Below are positions 21,916-31,915 of a stretch of DNA of 64,000 nt, piece by piece; position 1 is the stretch's first letter; each line of letters starts with the position of its first letter. The DNA is from Megaustenia siamemsis (taxonomy: Eukaryota > Mollusca > Gastropoda > Stylommatophora > Ariophantidae). A program made the position numbers and the translations under genes. The notes under the pieces were generated by a model. It saw only the letters and a program-made list of their open reading frames with translations. It ran no database searches and was not told where the DNA came from. The stretch covers positions 40,727,067-40,791,066 of the forward strand of contig JAVIAB010000025.1 of the NCBI GenBank assembly GCA_032433765.1. The letters are read 5' to 3'.

Positions 21916-22464
21916 CAAATAAATTAAAACAAAACAAACACCCATTTCACCAAACTTGATGACCTTGAAATCAAAACCAAAAAGATATTTTTTTCTCCCT
22001 AATACAGAAAAAAAATGTTGACCAGAACACTTCGTGGCGACTGCACTAGACGTGTTGCCTTTATTCTTCAGACCCAACACAAAAATCCTGGCACATCAGA
22101 GAAAATGGATAAAAAGCTGTATGAAAGTTTACAGTTTAGATAATTTTCAAGTTAATGAATAAAAAAACTGCGTAACTGAATTAAACAAATATTTTACCAC
22201 AAAAGCCGCCCCCATCGTTTCTGGGGTAAAAGAACTCCTTTAGCCGTTAATTCCCTACAATGGAACATCAAGAGTTAATGAGGACTATAAAAATATACAT
22301 AATTAAGGTTATAATGGACTTTTCGAGCAGTTAAATAAAGAGAATGTAATTGAATGATTGTGGATTATGGAAGAATGATTGATTGATGGGATTGATTGTT
22401 GAATGAGGAGGTGGATGAGAAAACTTGGAGTGGGACCTGGCTCAGTTATGGGAGTATTCATTCC
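21916..22464. other. AT-rich spacer
   Basis: No recognisable repeat, gene or mobile element apart from scattered A-runs. About 550 bp left unassigned. Confidence 0.5.
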
Positions 22465-23140
22465 CCGAGGGGATCATATTCATCATCATGTGCCATAGTT
22501 GGGGTAAGCGATCATGTCCTTCCACAATCTTCTATCTACCGCGCATCGTACCAATTCTGTTGTTGACTGTGTTCCAGAACCACAACACCAAGATATCTTG
22601 TCTCTCTGTCGTCCGCGATCCCTCTTCCTTGTATTTTTCCAGTTGTAACCAAGTATTCCAACTCTCCTCTTCTCATGATGTGTACGAAAAATGTTAATTG
22701 TTTCTTTCTGATGTTTCTAAGGAGCTCCCTTTTTGTGTTGACCTCTTGAGAATTTTCTTCATTTGTTCTTTTAGCTGTCCAGGAACTTTCATCATTCTTT
22801 TTAGAAATCTCGTCTCTGTGGCCTCTTATCGTCTTTTTATTTGTTTTTCTACTGTCCATGATTCGCTTTTATAGGTCAGAGTTGGCTCTATAAAGCACAG
22901 ATGAACTATCTTTCTCACTTTTATTGACATAGATTTGTTTCCCTAGACGTTTTTCATTCTCTCAAATGCTATTTTGATTTGAGCTATTCTGTTTTTTTTT
23001 ATTTTATTTCTGTGGTGCATCTTCCATTTGATGTTATTATTGTGTTCAAGTATTTGATTCAGATTTGTTCTGTTTATTTTTATGCTTAATGATGACTATG
23101 ATTGTTTCTTCAATATGATCAATATTTCTGTTTAAAACAG
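22465..23140 (-). mobile_element. 5'-truncated non-LTR retrotransposon (ATG-tail family, subfamily 2)
   Basis: On the minus strand, frames give RIAQIKIAFERMKNV (RT thumb), FIEPTLTYKSESWTVEKQIK, KRELLRNIRKKQLTFFVHIM, RRGELEYLVTTGKIQGRGIA, and a degenerate C-terminus before the catcatcat tail at 22466-22477 on plus. Compared with the 18.2-kb copy it extends further 5', to where the 38-bp array of 23.14 kb begins. Several frameshifts are visible. Confidence 0.82.
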
Positions 23141-23505
23141 CATGCATGAAGTGAACTATCAGAGGTCTCATAAAAACAACATGCGTGAAGTGAACTATCA
23201 GACGTCTCATAAAACAACATGCATGAAGTGAACTATCAGAGGTCTCATAAAACAACATGCATGAAGTGAACTATCAGAGGTCTCATAAAACAACATGCAT
23301 GAAGTGAACTATCAGACGTCTCATAAAACAACATGCATGAAGTGAACTATCAGACGTCTCATAAAACAACATGCGTGAAGTGAACTATCAGACGTCTCAT
23401 AAAAACAACATGCATGAAGTGAACTATTAGACGTCTCATAAAACAACATGCATGAAGTGAACTATCAGACGTCTCATAAAACAACATGCATGAAGTGAAA
23501 CAAAA
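23141..23505. repeat. 38-bp tandem array (acatgcatgaagtgaactat...)
   Basis: About nine copies of acaacatgcatgaagtgaac followed by tatcagacgtctcataaa. They abut the 5' truncation point of the retrotransposon at 22.47-23.14 kb. The last copy decays into gaagtgaaacaaaaaaaaat. I could not match the unit to retrotransposon coding sequence. Confidence 0.92.
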
Positions 23506-23984
23506 AAAAATAGAAAAGAACAGAAAATGAAAACAATTTCTCCTGAACAGAAAGAAATTAAAATAAAAATAAACATGGAAATATTGAAAACCATAATTAT
23601 AGACATGAACTAGAAGGGCGTCTGGAGAGAGTAAGGCGTACCGTTTTTGTCATGTTTTGTGATTTGACAACTGAGTTTATCCCATCAGTGATTAAGACCT
23701 GAACGGAAGATTAAAACATTGCAGGTTGCTCTCTTGCGCTTGGGCGAGATAAAGGAGATAACGAGGACAGGACGAGGGCAGGGTTGAAGATATTCAGAAA
23801 AGTGGGAGGGCTGAGGCAGCTGGAGCAGGGTGACAAAAATACAATTAATAAAAACGGGAAACTTTTTTAAAAATAATTTTAATTTTTATGATTAATTTAG
23901 AATTTGTTGATCATGGTTATTTGTTGTTTGTTAAGCTCGAGTGATTAAAACAAATAATAATAAATGAATTTTATTATGGAGGGA
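23506..23984. other. AT-rich spacer
   Basis: No recognisable gene or repeat; scattered A-rich runs only. Confidence 0.5.
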
Positions 23985-25447
23985 ATCTTCGGAGGTGATA
24001 GGTCAGCGAATCATTTGAGGGAAAGGTATTTTTACAACATTTGGGGGGGGGGGAAGGTATTTTTACAACATTTGAGGGGTGGGGGTGGGGGTGGGGGTGG
24101 GGGGAAGGTATTTTTACAACATTTGGGGGGAAAGGTATTTTTACAACATTTGAGGGGGGGGGGGTGTGGGGGGGAAGGTATTTTTCAACATTTGGGGGAA
24201 AGATGTTTTTACAACATTTGGGGGAAAGGTAAATTTTACATTTGAGGGGGGTGGGGGGGAAGGTATTTTTACAACACTTGGGGGGAAAGGTATTTTTACA
24301 ACACTTGGGAGGGGGGAAAGGTATTTTTACAACACTTGGGGAAGGTATTTTTACAACATTTGGGGGGAAGGTATTTTTACAACATTTGGGGGGGAAAGGT
24401 ATTTTACAACATTTGGGGGGGGGGAAGGTATTTTTACAACATTTGACGGGAAAGGTATTTTTACAAACATTTGAGGGGGGGGGGGGGTGGGAATGTATTT
24501 TTACAACACTTAGGGGGAAAGGTATTTTTACAACATTTGGGGGGAAAGGTATTTTTACAACATTTGGGGGGAAGGTATTATTACAACATTTGGGGGAAAG
24601 GTATTATTACAACATTTGGGGGGAAAGGTATTTTTACAACATTTGGGGGGAAAGGTATTTTTACAACATTTGGGGGGAAAGGTATTATTACAACATTTGG
24701 GGGGAAAGGTATTACTATACCATTTGAGGGGGGAGGAGGTATTTTTACAACATTTGGGGGAAAGGTATTTTTACAACATTTGAGGGGGGGGGGGGTGGGA
24801 ATGTATTTTTACAAACACTTAGGGGGAAAGGTATTTTTACAACATTTGGGGGGGAAAGGTATTTTTACAACATTTGGGGGGAAAGGTATTATTACAACAT
24901 TTGGGGGGAAAGGTATTACTATACCATTTGAGGGGGGAGGAGGTATTTTTTACAACATTTGGGGGAAAGGTATTACTATACCATTTGAGGGGGGAGGAGG
25001 TATTTTTACAACATTTGGGGGAAGGTATTTTTACAACATTTGGGGAAAGGTATTTTTATAACATTTGGGGGGAAAGGTATTATTACAACATTTAGGGGAA
25101 AGGTATTACTATACCATTTGAGGGGGGAGGAGGTATTTTTACAACATTTGGGGGAAAGGTATTTTTACAACATTTGGGGGAAAGGGTATTTTATAACATT
25201 TGGGGGAAAGGTATTTTTACAACATTTGGGGGGAAAGGTATTATTACAACATTGGGGGGGGGGGGGGAATGTATTATTACAACATTTGGGGGGAAAGGTA
25301 TTTTTACAACATTTGGGGGAAAGGTATTTTTACAACATTTGGGGTGGGGGGGGGAAGATATTTTTACAACATTTGGGGGAAAGGTATCTTTACAACAATT
25401 TTTTTTGGGGGGGAAGGTATTTTTACAACATTGGGGGGGGGGAATGG
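23985..25447. repeat. G-rich 26-bp satellite (gggggaaaggtatttttacaacattt)
   Basis: About 56 copies of an approximately 26-bp unit composed of a G-run of 4 to 13 bases, then aaggtatttttacaaca, then ttt. Variants include 'tattatta' and 'tattactataccatttgagg'; the latter occurs about every 150-250 bp in the middle of the array. Length differences come mostly from the G-runs. G-runs spaced by about 20 bases could support G-quadruplexes. Confidence 0.95.
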
Positions 25448-25727
25448 CAAATAATCAATTTGAACAATTTGTAAAACAATGACGTCATTAACAGCACCAT
25501 CAATTATGTATACGTCATTTCTCATCACTTCTGCATAAAGTATTAGTTCAGTCATTTCACAAGCGCATAATTCCAAACTACAGCCAACTATAGATTTACT
25601 AAGGCTCGGCATCAGATTCCAGTATAAAACCACTGGAGACTACTATTCGTGCATTTTCGTCCAATAAATGTTTGTCTACACCACAAGTATTCAGCCTCCG
25701 GTAGATATTTGTCTTAATAGGAAAAAT

Positions 25728-28390
25728 CATCATTATCATTGAGTGACTGTCTCCGCAACGAAGGTTGGCTACCATGGAGCGCCATTACGCTCTGTCTCTT
25801 GCTTTGATGGTGCAGGTTGTCATATGCTGATTTGTCCATCTTTTGATGTTACTCGTCCATGTTAGTCTTGGTCTGCCTCTGCCTCTTTTACCTTGTATTT
25901 TCCCCTCCAGGATTACTTGTAGGCTTCTGTGTCTTTTAACATGGCCCAAAAATCGCATTTGTTTTGTTTGAATTGTGTTTAGTAGTTCTCTTTTCATTTT
26001 TAGTTGTTTTAAGACTTCATCGTTTGTTTTCTTTTCCTTCCATCCAATTCTACATATTCTTCTATATATCTACATTTCAAAGGCTTCAATCTCTATTCTG
26101 TTTTCTTGTCTAATGTCCATGTTTCTGCACCATATAGGAATATTGAGAAGATGTAATATTTTGCTATTCTTAGTTTTAGCCCCAAAATGACAAATATACA
26201 ATATGTTTATGATCATAGTTTTAGTCTTTTGATATTATATCTAGTCCATATTTTTGCTTGTCGTGTTTATTTCATTAAGTAATTGTTGTAGTCTTTAGGA
26301 TTTTCTGCTAGTAGTACAGTATCATCAGCATATCTTAGGTTATTGATTATCTTTCCATTAATTTGTAGGCCTGGCATCTCTATGATGTTTTAAAGATTTG
26401 CTCAGTGTATAGATTGAACAAGCTTGGAGATAGGATGCATCTCTGTCTTACTCCTCTTTTATATCAATGGGTGTAGAGAACTCTTTGTTATATTTTATTA
26501 TTGCTGTTTTGTCCCAGTATAGATTACATATTAGTCGTATGTTCATGTCATCTAGATGTATCTCTTTTAGGCATTCTATAAGTTGTTCCTAAATCCAAAT
26601 CCTATTTTTCCTAAATCCAAATTGCTGCTCATCTAATTCAGCACTGATTTTATTCTGAATCCTTCCTTGTATAACTTTTAGCAAGATTTTTGTAACATGG
26701 TCATTAGGCCTATTGTTCTAAAGTCACTGCATTCAACTGCACCATTCTTTTTAGGCAATGCAATGAAAGTTGATGTTTTTAGTTCATTTGGTATGTATCC
26801 TGTGTGGTATATGTCGTTGCATATGTATGTAATCACTTCAATGCCAAAATCTTCTAGTGCCTATATCATCTCTATCTGTATATTGTCAGGTCCTGCTGCT
26901 TTTCCCTTTTTCATTGTTTTATAGCTTTTTCCACCTCCGATTTTAAGATTTTATAGCCTGATGTACATTTTATAACTGGTTTCTTGTCCCTTTGATCACG
27001 AAATAGTTCTGTTATATATTCCTGCCATCTATCTATAATATCTTTATTGTCTGTTAGCATTTTTCCTTTTTTGCCTGCAATGCATCCATCTTCTGTGGCT
27101 TTTTACATTTTTATTAGTCATTCTCTTTTTTCGGTGTGCATTCCTCTTAAGTCTTGTTTACTTCCATAGTTTCTATTTCTCTACATTTTTGGCTGAGCCA
27201 GTCTTCTTTTGGATTGTTGATGAATTAGACTTTGGTTCTTTATCTTTAGTTTAATTTTCATTTTAATCATTACAGGATTGTGATCTGAATAATTATCTGC
27301 TCCTGGATAGGTTTTGACTTACCATTATGTAATTGTATCATTATGTAATCTATGATCATTATGTAATCTATTTGATTCCTCTCCCTATCTCCAGGGCTTT
27401 TCCATGTGTATAGTTTCCTTTTCTCTTGCTCAAAGTAGGTGTTACATATTATCAGCCTGTTTTGTTTTCTTCACAGAATTGTATTAATTTTCTCCTCTGT
27501 CATTTATTTTATCTAAACCATAATTTCCTATAATGGTCTTATATCTACCTTTTCCTACTTTTAGCGTTCATGTCACCCATTACAATCAAGATGTCTGAAG
27601 ATTTCATTTGCTTCATAACTTTATTTAGGTCTTCATAGTATGCCTCTATTTGTTCATCTGTGTTGTCTTGAGTAGGTGCATATGTCTGTATTATTGCTAT
27701 GTCGAATGGTTTTGCTTTCATCTTGAGTAGGTGCATATGTCTGTATTATTGCTATGTCGAATGGTTTGCTTTCATCTTGAGTAGGTGCATATGTCTGTAT
27801 TATTGCTATGTCGAATGGTTTTGCTTTCAACTGAGAGTATTATAATCCTATCACTGTATGTCCAGTAGGTACTTATTATTTTTGTAGCTCTCTTTTTATC
27901 AGTATTCCTACCCCCTTTCATGTTCTGTTGTGTTTCCTGAGTATAAAATGTATATTTTTCGTCTTCAATGTACCCACATTCTTTCCATCTTGTCTCTGAT
28001 ATGCCTAAAATATCTATATTTATTCGTTCTGCTTCTTGAATCAGATTTTCCAATTTCCCTTCTTCATATAGAGTCCTAACATTCCAAGTACTTATTTTAA
28101 GATCTTTCCTCCGACATAAGTTCGAATTCCTCTCCATGGCTTCCTCTGGACTAGTACGTGATGAGACTCCAATCTCTTTCACGGTGGTCAGCCACATTCG
28201 CCTTTCGGTCTTGAATATGCCTCTTGTGTACCACACACTTTGCTGTTTTCGCTTTCTGGGTCGTTGGTTAATAGGAAAAATACAGAAATACAATTTATTC
28301 CCGAGCTGTGACCGTAACCCTATGCTATAGTCATGAGAATACCTGCGTGAAAAATATCGTCCATGATAGCTACTTTTTTGGTTATCTATC
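25728..28390 (-). mobile_element. Nearly full-length, inactive EN-RT non-LTR retrotransposon (RTE-like)
   Basis: On the minus strand the domains run in order. AP-type endonuclease, about 28110 to 27440: STWNVRTLYEEGKLENLIQ, DILGISETRW, AIIQTYAPT and VMGDMNAK. Reverse transcriptase, about 27000 to 26240: a YADDTVLLAENPK box near 26325. Post-RT C-terminus, 25990 to 25785: MRFLGHVKRHRSLQVILEG and GKRGRGRPRLTWT, then KWRSMVANLRCG-like codons and an ATG-type tail at 25728-25742. The frame is broken many times, and a 54-bp segment of the endonuclease is tandemly triplicated at 27667-27829. Enzymes of this class nick the target and reverse-transcribe their own RNA; this copy cannot. 28140-28390 is probable 5' region. 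Confidence 0.85.
27667..27829. repeat. Tandem triplication of about 54 bp inside the endonuclease domain
   Basis: The segment tgagtaggtgcatatgtctg through tggttttgctttcatct occurs three times in direct succession with almost no divergence (one unit lacks a T). On the minus strand it encodes KPFDIAIIQTYAPTQ, part of the endonuclease. The one-base difference shifts the frame. The near identity suggests a recent duplication after the element died. Confidence 0.93.
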
Positions 28391-28577
28391 TGGCAGTGTT
28401 CCCTAGCGGTTGGTTTCTCATGGCAAGGCGCAGTGCCAAGGATTACGGATTCGATCCTGCTTCGGACCATGTATTGTTCTTTGTTTTTTTTCTGTTGTTG
28501 TTGTTTATTTGTAATTCTTTTCTGAGTGCTGTAAAACATACCTTTTCTCCTATGATTCGTCCAGACAATAAAACTGG
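28385..28577 (+). mobile_element. tRNA-related SINE (family shared with 49.3 kb)
   Basis: A B-box-like ggattcgatcctgcttc (about 28448-28464) precedes a body with tgtattgttctttgtttttt, ctgttgttg, and gagtgctgtaaaacatacct. The same order appears at 49262-49432. The A-box region is poorly conserved. No tail microsatellite is visible; the foldback element is inserted just downstream. Confidence 0.5.
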
Positions 28578-28589
28578 ACAACCCATCAA

Positions 28590-28979
28590 GGGGTTAAGGC
28601 AAAGAAATGCAAATTAATGCATAAAAATGCGAAGCTGCAGTAAAGCTGAATATGTGAAAAAAAAAAAAATGGTGTGTTAGAAGATTTACGTGATAAGTAG
28701 ACGGCACAGACTAAACGACGTTTCGGCCCAATAGGCCTTCAGCAGGAACAAACAAGAAAACACACACACACATTCACGACAGCCACACTTTTGTTACCAT
28801 TTCCTTTTCATACACACAGGATAGACATTTTTATTTTCTTTAACATATTTCGAATATTTTTGTTTGAATGTTTCGTTATTAGTTTTGTGTGTGTGTGTTT
28901 CTTGTTTGTTCCTGCTGAAGGCCTATTGGGCCGAAACGTCGTTTAGTCTGTGTCGTCCACTTATCACGTAAAGCTTCTA
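28590..28979. mobile_element. Foldback / Penelope-like non-autonomous insertion with 12-bp target-site duplication
   Basis: The insert is flanked by acaacccatcaa at 28578-28589 and 28980-28991. It begins with the conserved tail motif (gcgaagctgcagtaaagctg, about 28630-28649), then an A-run. Next comes a head arm with acgacgtttcggcccaatag and gccttcagcaggaaca, then about 95 bp of unrelated or reversed interior, then the same arm in inverted orientation ending at cttcta. Tail followed by head is a head-to-tail junction, as expected for tandemly transcribed Penelope-like terminal repeats. No protein is encoded, so class assignment is an inference from layout and the hairpin core. Confidence 0.65.
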
Positions 28980-28991
28980 ACAACCCATCAA

Positions 28992-29215
28992 CTAGCATGA
29001 CACTTTCAGATAGAGCAGCTATAAGCGGGTAACGTCACTGTACCCACAACCGCCTTGCCAGGAAAAATGAAAACGTCATACTAGTTGGAATTTTCCCAGA
29101 AATTCCCGCTTAGCCAGCAGGCCTAAGTAGATTTAAAGTTGGCTGTGTTCGACACAAACACATTGGTTCATCGACAAACTTATAATGGCAAGGCTTCTAT
29201 CTTGGTCTTCTTATT
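28992..29215. repeat. Diverged third copy of the 15.5-kb dispersed repeat
   Basis: The block gcagctataagcgggtaacg, then 'cccacaaccgcc', 'acgtcatactagttgg', and 'gcaggcctaagtagattta' parallels 15490-15670 in part. Orientation relative to those copies is rearranged. Function unknown. Confidence 0.35.
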
Positions 29216-29217
29216 CT

Positions 29218-29672
29218 TCCATTCAACTCCCTGTGGAGTATAGGTCTTCAACAAACACTTTTAGCTCCCTGTGGAGCATAGGTCTTCAACAAACACTTTT
29301 AGCTCCCTGCGGAGCATAGGTCGTCAATAAACACTTTCAGCTCCCTGCGGAGCATAGGTCTTCAACAAACACTTTCAGCTGCCTGTGGAGCATAGGTCTT
29401 CAATAAACATTTTAGCTCCCTGTGGAGCATAGGTCTTCAACAAACACTTTCAGCTCCCTGTGGAGCATAGGTCTTCAATAAACACTTTCAGCCCTGTGGA
29501 GCATAGGTCTTCAATAAACACTTTCAGCTCCCTGTGGAGCATAGGCCTTCAACAAACACTTCAGCTCCCTGTGGAGCATATGTCTTTAGCAAACACTTTC
29601 AGCTTCCTGTGAAGCATAGGTCTTCAACAAACACTTTTAGCTCCCTGTGGAGCATAGGTCTTCAACAAAACA
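29218..29672. repeat. Second 38-bp array of the KVFVEDLCST unit (minus orientation)
   Basis: About 12 copies of agctccctgtggagcatagg followed by tcttcaacaaacactttc, the reverse complement of the 19.4-20.9 kb unit. In minus-strand order the array follows retrotransposon sequence equivalent to RLARNRTAW at 16.71 kb (about 29673-29700). The unit therefore sits at the same position of the ORF as in the 19.4-kb copy. Confidence 0.93.
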
Positions 29673-30370
29673 CTTCCCAATCCGTCCTGTTTCTTGCCAT
29701 TCTTTTAAATCGAATCCACGTTTTCACATAATCTTCATCTTTGCTTCCACTTGTCTTCACCAAGAATATTTTAGTCTTCCTCGTTGTCTCCTTCCCTGGA
29801 GGATACAAAACTAGACTGTTGTTGTGTAATACTCTCAGTTCGCTTCCGCTGTGTGTATCCTAACCATCATCTTCGTTGTATCTCTTTGTCTACGGGTATT
29901 TAACTGATACTTTTCCCATAATTCTACGTTAGTGATTTTTTTCCGAGATGTGGGAGGGCACAGGACCTCGACAACCATGAGTTCACGTCACTCCTTCGGA
30001 TGAAAAAGATTGGAGTTAAGATGGGCACAGCCAGAAATGAGAAACATAGTGGCCGTGTGTAAGAAGACTTATCAACACAGAACTGGAGTCGTCAGTCGCT
30101 GGACACTGCGGGACTTGCTGAGGAGGGATCTGAGCACCTATGGACATGTTAGAGTGCAATGATGATGACCCGCAAATAACTCAATAGCTAAATAACTTAA
30201 TAATTAAATAATGATTTTGTCCTGCCATTGCCATCCTTTTTCTGCGCAAGGATCCATTAATGAAAGTATCTATCTTCGTGATTTCACTTTTGTTGTTCTC
30301 CATGTTCACAGCCATATAATAGCACTGATTTAAGTATGTTTCCCATCCAGCATATAGGACAGAGGATGAC
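29673..30370 (-). mobile_element. Non-LTR retrotransposon C-terminal fragment (38-bp-array family), interrupted
   Basis: Minus-strand frames give SVLLYGCEHGEQQK and IDTFINGSLRRKRMAMAGQN (30215-30360), then after an insert of about 250 bp an ADKEIQR-, ELRVLHN- and GRQRGRLKYSW-like region (29700-29935). These correspond to 16.37-16.72 kb and 19.15-19.43 kb. The copy then enters its 38-bp array. It is dead, with frameshifts. Confidence 0.7.
29940..30170 (+). mobile_element. Short retrotransposon 3' fragment inserted into the above copy
   Basis: A plus-strand segment of about 230 bp splits the minus-strand retrotransposon and ends in caatgatgatgac, the tail type of the ATG-tail families. Its coding remnant (about 30020-30150) does not match the other families here clearly. 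I saw no clean target-site duplication. Confidence 0.45.
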
Positions 30371-30481
30371 AGAATGTTGCTCACAAAAGACCAGACAATT
30401 TGCTTTATAGAGACACGGACTAATGTTATTAAAGCGACAACGTTTATCAGAAACATCGAAGAAACAATCATCACCATCATA

Positions 30482-30810
30482 AGTAAAGTAAAGTAAAGTA
30501 AAGTAAAGTAAAGTAAAGTAAAGTAAAGTAAAGTAAAGTAAAGTAAAGTAAAGTAAAGTAAAGTAAAGTACCCCCGTCACGCCAAGTGGCGTAAAGGGAA
30601 TATGGTGTTAGTGACCATAAATTTTACAGACCTTCAGCTCATGATTTTTGGAGTAATGTGGTCGGTATTACGCCGTGCCGCTTACTTTCCCAGAAAAAAT
30701 ATCCGGTACCCGTTAAAGGCTGGGTGAACCCGGAGGTCGTCGGTTGGGATCGGACCCTACCTCTTGTCCTTTGTGGTCCAGTTCCTAACCACTGAGCTAT
30801 CTCGGCTCAC
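30482..30810 (-). mobile_element. Complete-looking tRNA-derived SINE with (TTTAC)n tail
   Basis: On the minus strand it starts tgagccgagatagctcagtg (about 30791-30810), with an A box tagctcagtgg and a B box gggtccgatccc at tRNA-like spacing. A body follows through cccagcctttaacggg, ggcacggcgtaatacc and ggcgtgacgggggt. It ends with about 18 tandem tttac units (30482-30571 on plus as aagta). A truncated relative lies at 10650-10797. Transcription would be by RNA polymerase III and mobilisation by a partner non-LTR RT. Confidence 0.8.
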
Positions 30811-30811
30811 A

Positions 30812-30893
30812 GAAAACAGTCAGCAAACAGAATTGATACGATGCATTGTGGGAGAGAATTTGGGTTACGGCAAACCGATATGTCACATGATGA
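30812..30893 (+). mobile_element. Retrotransposon 3' end (ATG-tail family, subfamily 2)
   Basis: Plus-strand codons parallel KQSTTELIRCTVDRRLW and DMIANANRYGT of the 53.0-kb copy: aaaacagtcagcaaacagaa, then ttgatacgatgcattgtggg, then gcaaaccgatatgtcacatg with a gatgatgatgc tail. It abuts the 5' end of the SINE. Confidence 0.7.
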
Positions 30894-30920
30894 TGATGCA
30901 TATTTCTAACTGGAGACTGT

Positions 30921-31000
30921 GGCTAAATGTGGGATGTGGCTAAATGTGGGATTTGGCCAAATGTGTGATGTGACTAAATGTGGGATGTGTTTAAATGTGG
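30921..31000. repeat. Short 17-18 bp tandem repeat (ctaaatgtgggatgtgg)
   Basis: About five imperfect copies of gctaaatgtgggatgtgg. Confidence 0.8.
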
Positions 31001-31189
31001 ACACGAGGTTTCTGGTGGTTGTTGTAGCTTGACGTTGAACTTACCTACGTGGGTCGGTAGCGTCGCTAATTTCATGCAAAGTCGCAATATTTGCGACCGA
31101 CACATCCATTGCGGGCACGGGTAGAATTGTTAACAATTTTGCCCGGACGGCGACCACTTACGTTCAACTCTTACCAACTTTTGACTGCC

Positions 31190-31412
31190 AAATGTTCTTA
31201 ACGTGCCTAACCACACACAGAACCTCGGCTTTTTATTCTTTGGTCGTTATTCGTTGAGCTAGGCATCGAATCTCACTTCCCAGGAACTAGGGGGAAAGCA
31301 AGAACATGAAGAAAACCTTAGAAATGATGTGAACAATTCCCATCGCCTAATGTGGGATCTGAACTCAGAATCTTCGGTTAAAAAGCCGACGTTCTACCTT
31401 TCGATCGCCTAC
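31190..31412 (-). mobile_element. tRNA-Lys-like SINE
   Basis: On the minus strand, ggcgatcgaaaggtagaacg, the anticodon arm cggctttttaaccg and a B box gagttcagatcccac are spaced as in a tRNA. The central TTT would be the Lys anticodon. A body follows with ttcttgctttccccctag and ttcctgggaagtgagattcg. I call it a SINE because the acceptor stem does not close and a body continues downstream. Confidence 0.6.
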
Positions 31413-31424
31413 GTTTATATATCC

Positions 31425-31524
31425 TAATAATAACAATAATAATAATATAATAATAAATAATAATAATAATAACAATAATAATAATAATAACAATAATAAT
31501 AATAATAGTAATATATATATATAT
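31425..31524. repeat. (AAT)n and (TA)n microsatellite
   Basis: About 100 bp of aataataataacaat ending in tatatatatat, just before the 60-bp units. It may be the tail of the element whose C-terminus forms the adjoining satellite. Confidence 0.92.
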
Positions 31525-31529
31525 TATCC

Positions 31530-31915
31530 ACAGCCCGTATGAAAGAATCTCTGTCTCTAGCCAGATCTCCCACAGAACGTTACATTCAACACAGCCCGTC
31601 TGAAAGAATCCCTCCCTCTAGCCAGATCTCCACAGAACGTTACATTCTACACAGCCCGTCTGAAAGAATCCCTGTCTCTAGCCAGATCTCCACAGAACAT
31701 TACATTCAACACAGCCCGTCTGAAAGAATCCCTGTCTCTAGCCAGATCTCCCACAGAACGTTACATTCAACACAGCACGTCTAAAAGAATCCCTGTCTCT
31801 AGCCAGATCTCCCACAGAACATTACATTCAACCAGCACGTCTAAAAGAATCTCTGTCTCTAGCCAGATCTCAAACAGAATGTTACATTCACCACAGCCTC
31901 TCTGTAAGGATCTCT
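31530..31915. repeat. About 60-bp units at the end of the 84-bp satellite
   Basis: Six units contain agaatccctgtctctagcca, then gatctcccacagaacgttac, then attcaacacagcc. On the minus strand the frame reads LARDRDSFRRAVLNVTFCG, which resembles the 'LARDRDRW' C-terminus of RTE-like ORFs. They share the ctctagccagatctcccac half with the 84-bp unit. The same unit type reappears inside the main array near 34104, 37331, 37981, 41221 and 42796. Confidence 0.85.

Noticed and set aside
30482..30810. Functional tRNA gene
   Set aside because: A and B boxes are good, but a body and tandem tail follow and the acceptor stem does not close. A SINE explains it better.
31340..31412. Functional tRNA-Lys gene
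   Set aside because: Anticodon arm and B box resemble tRNA-Lys, but there is no closing acceptor stem and a SINE body continues downstream.
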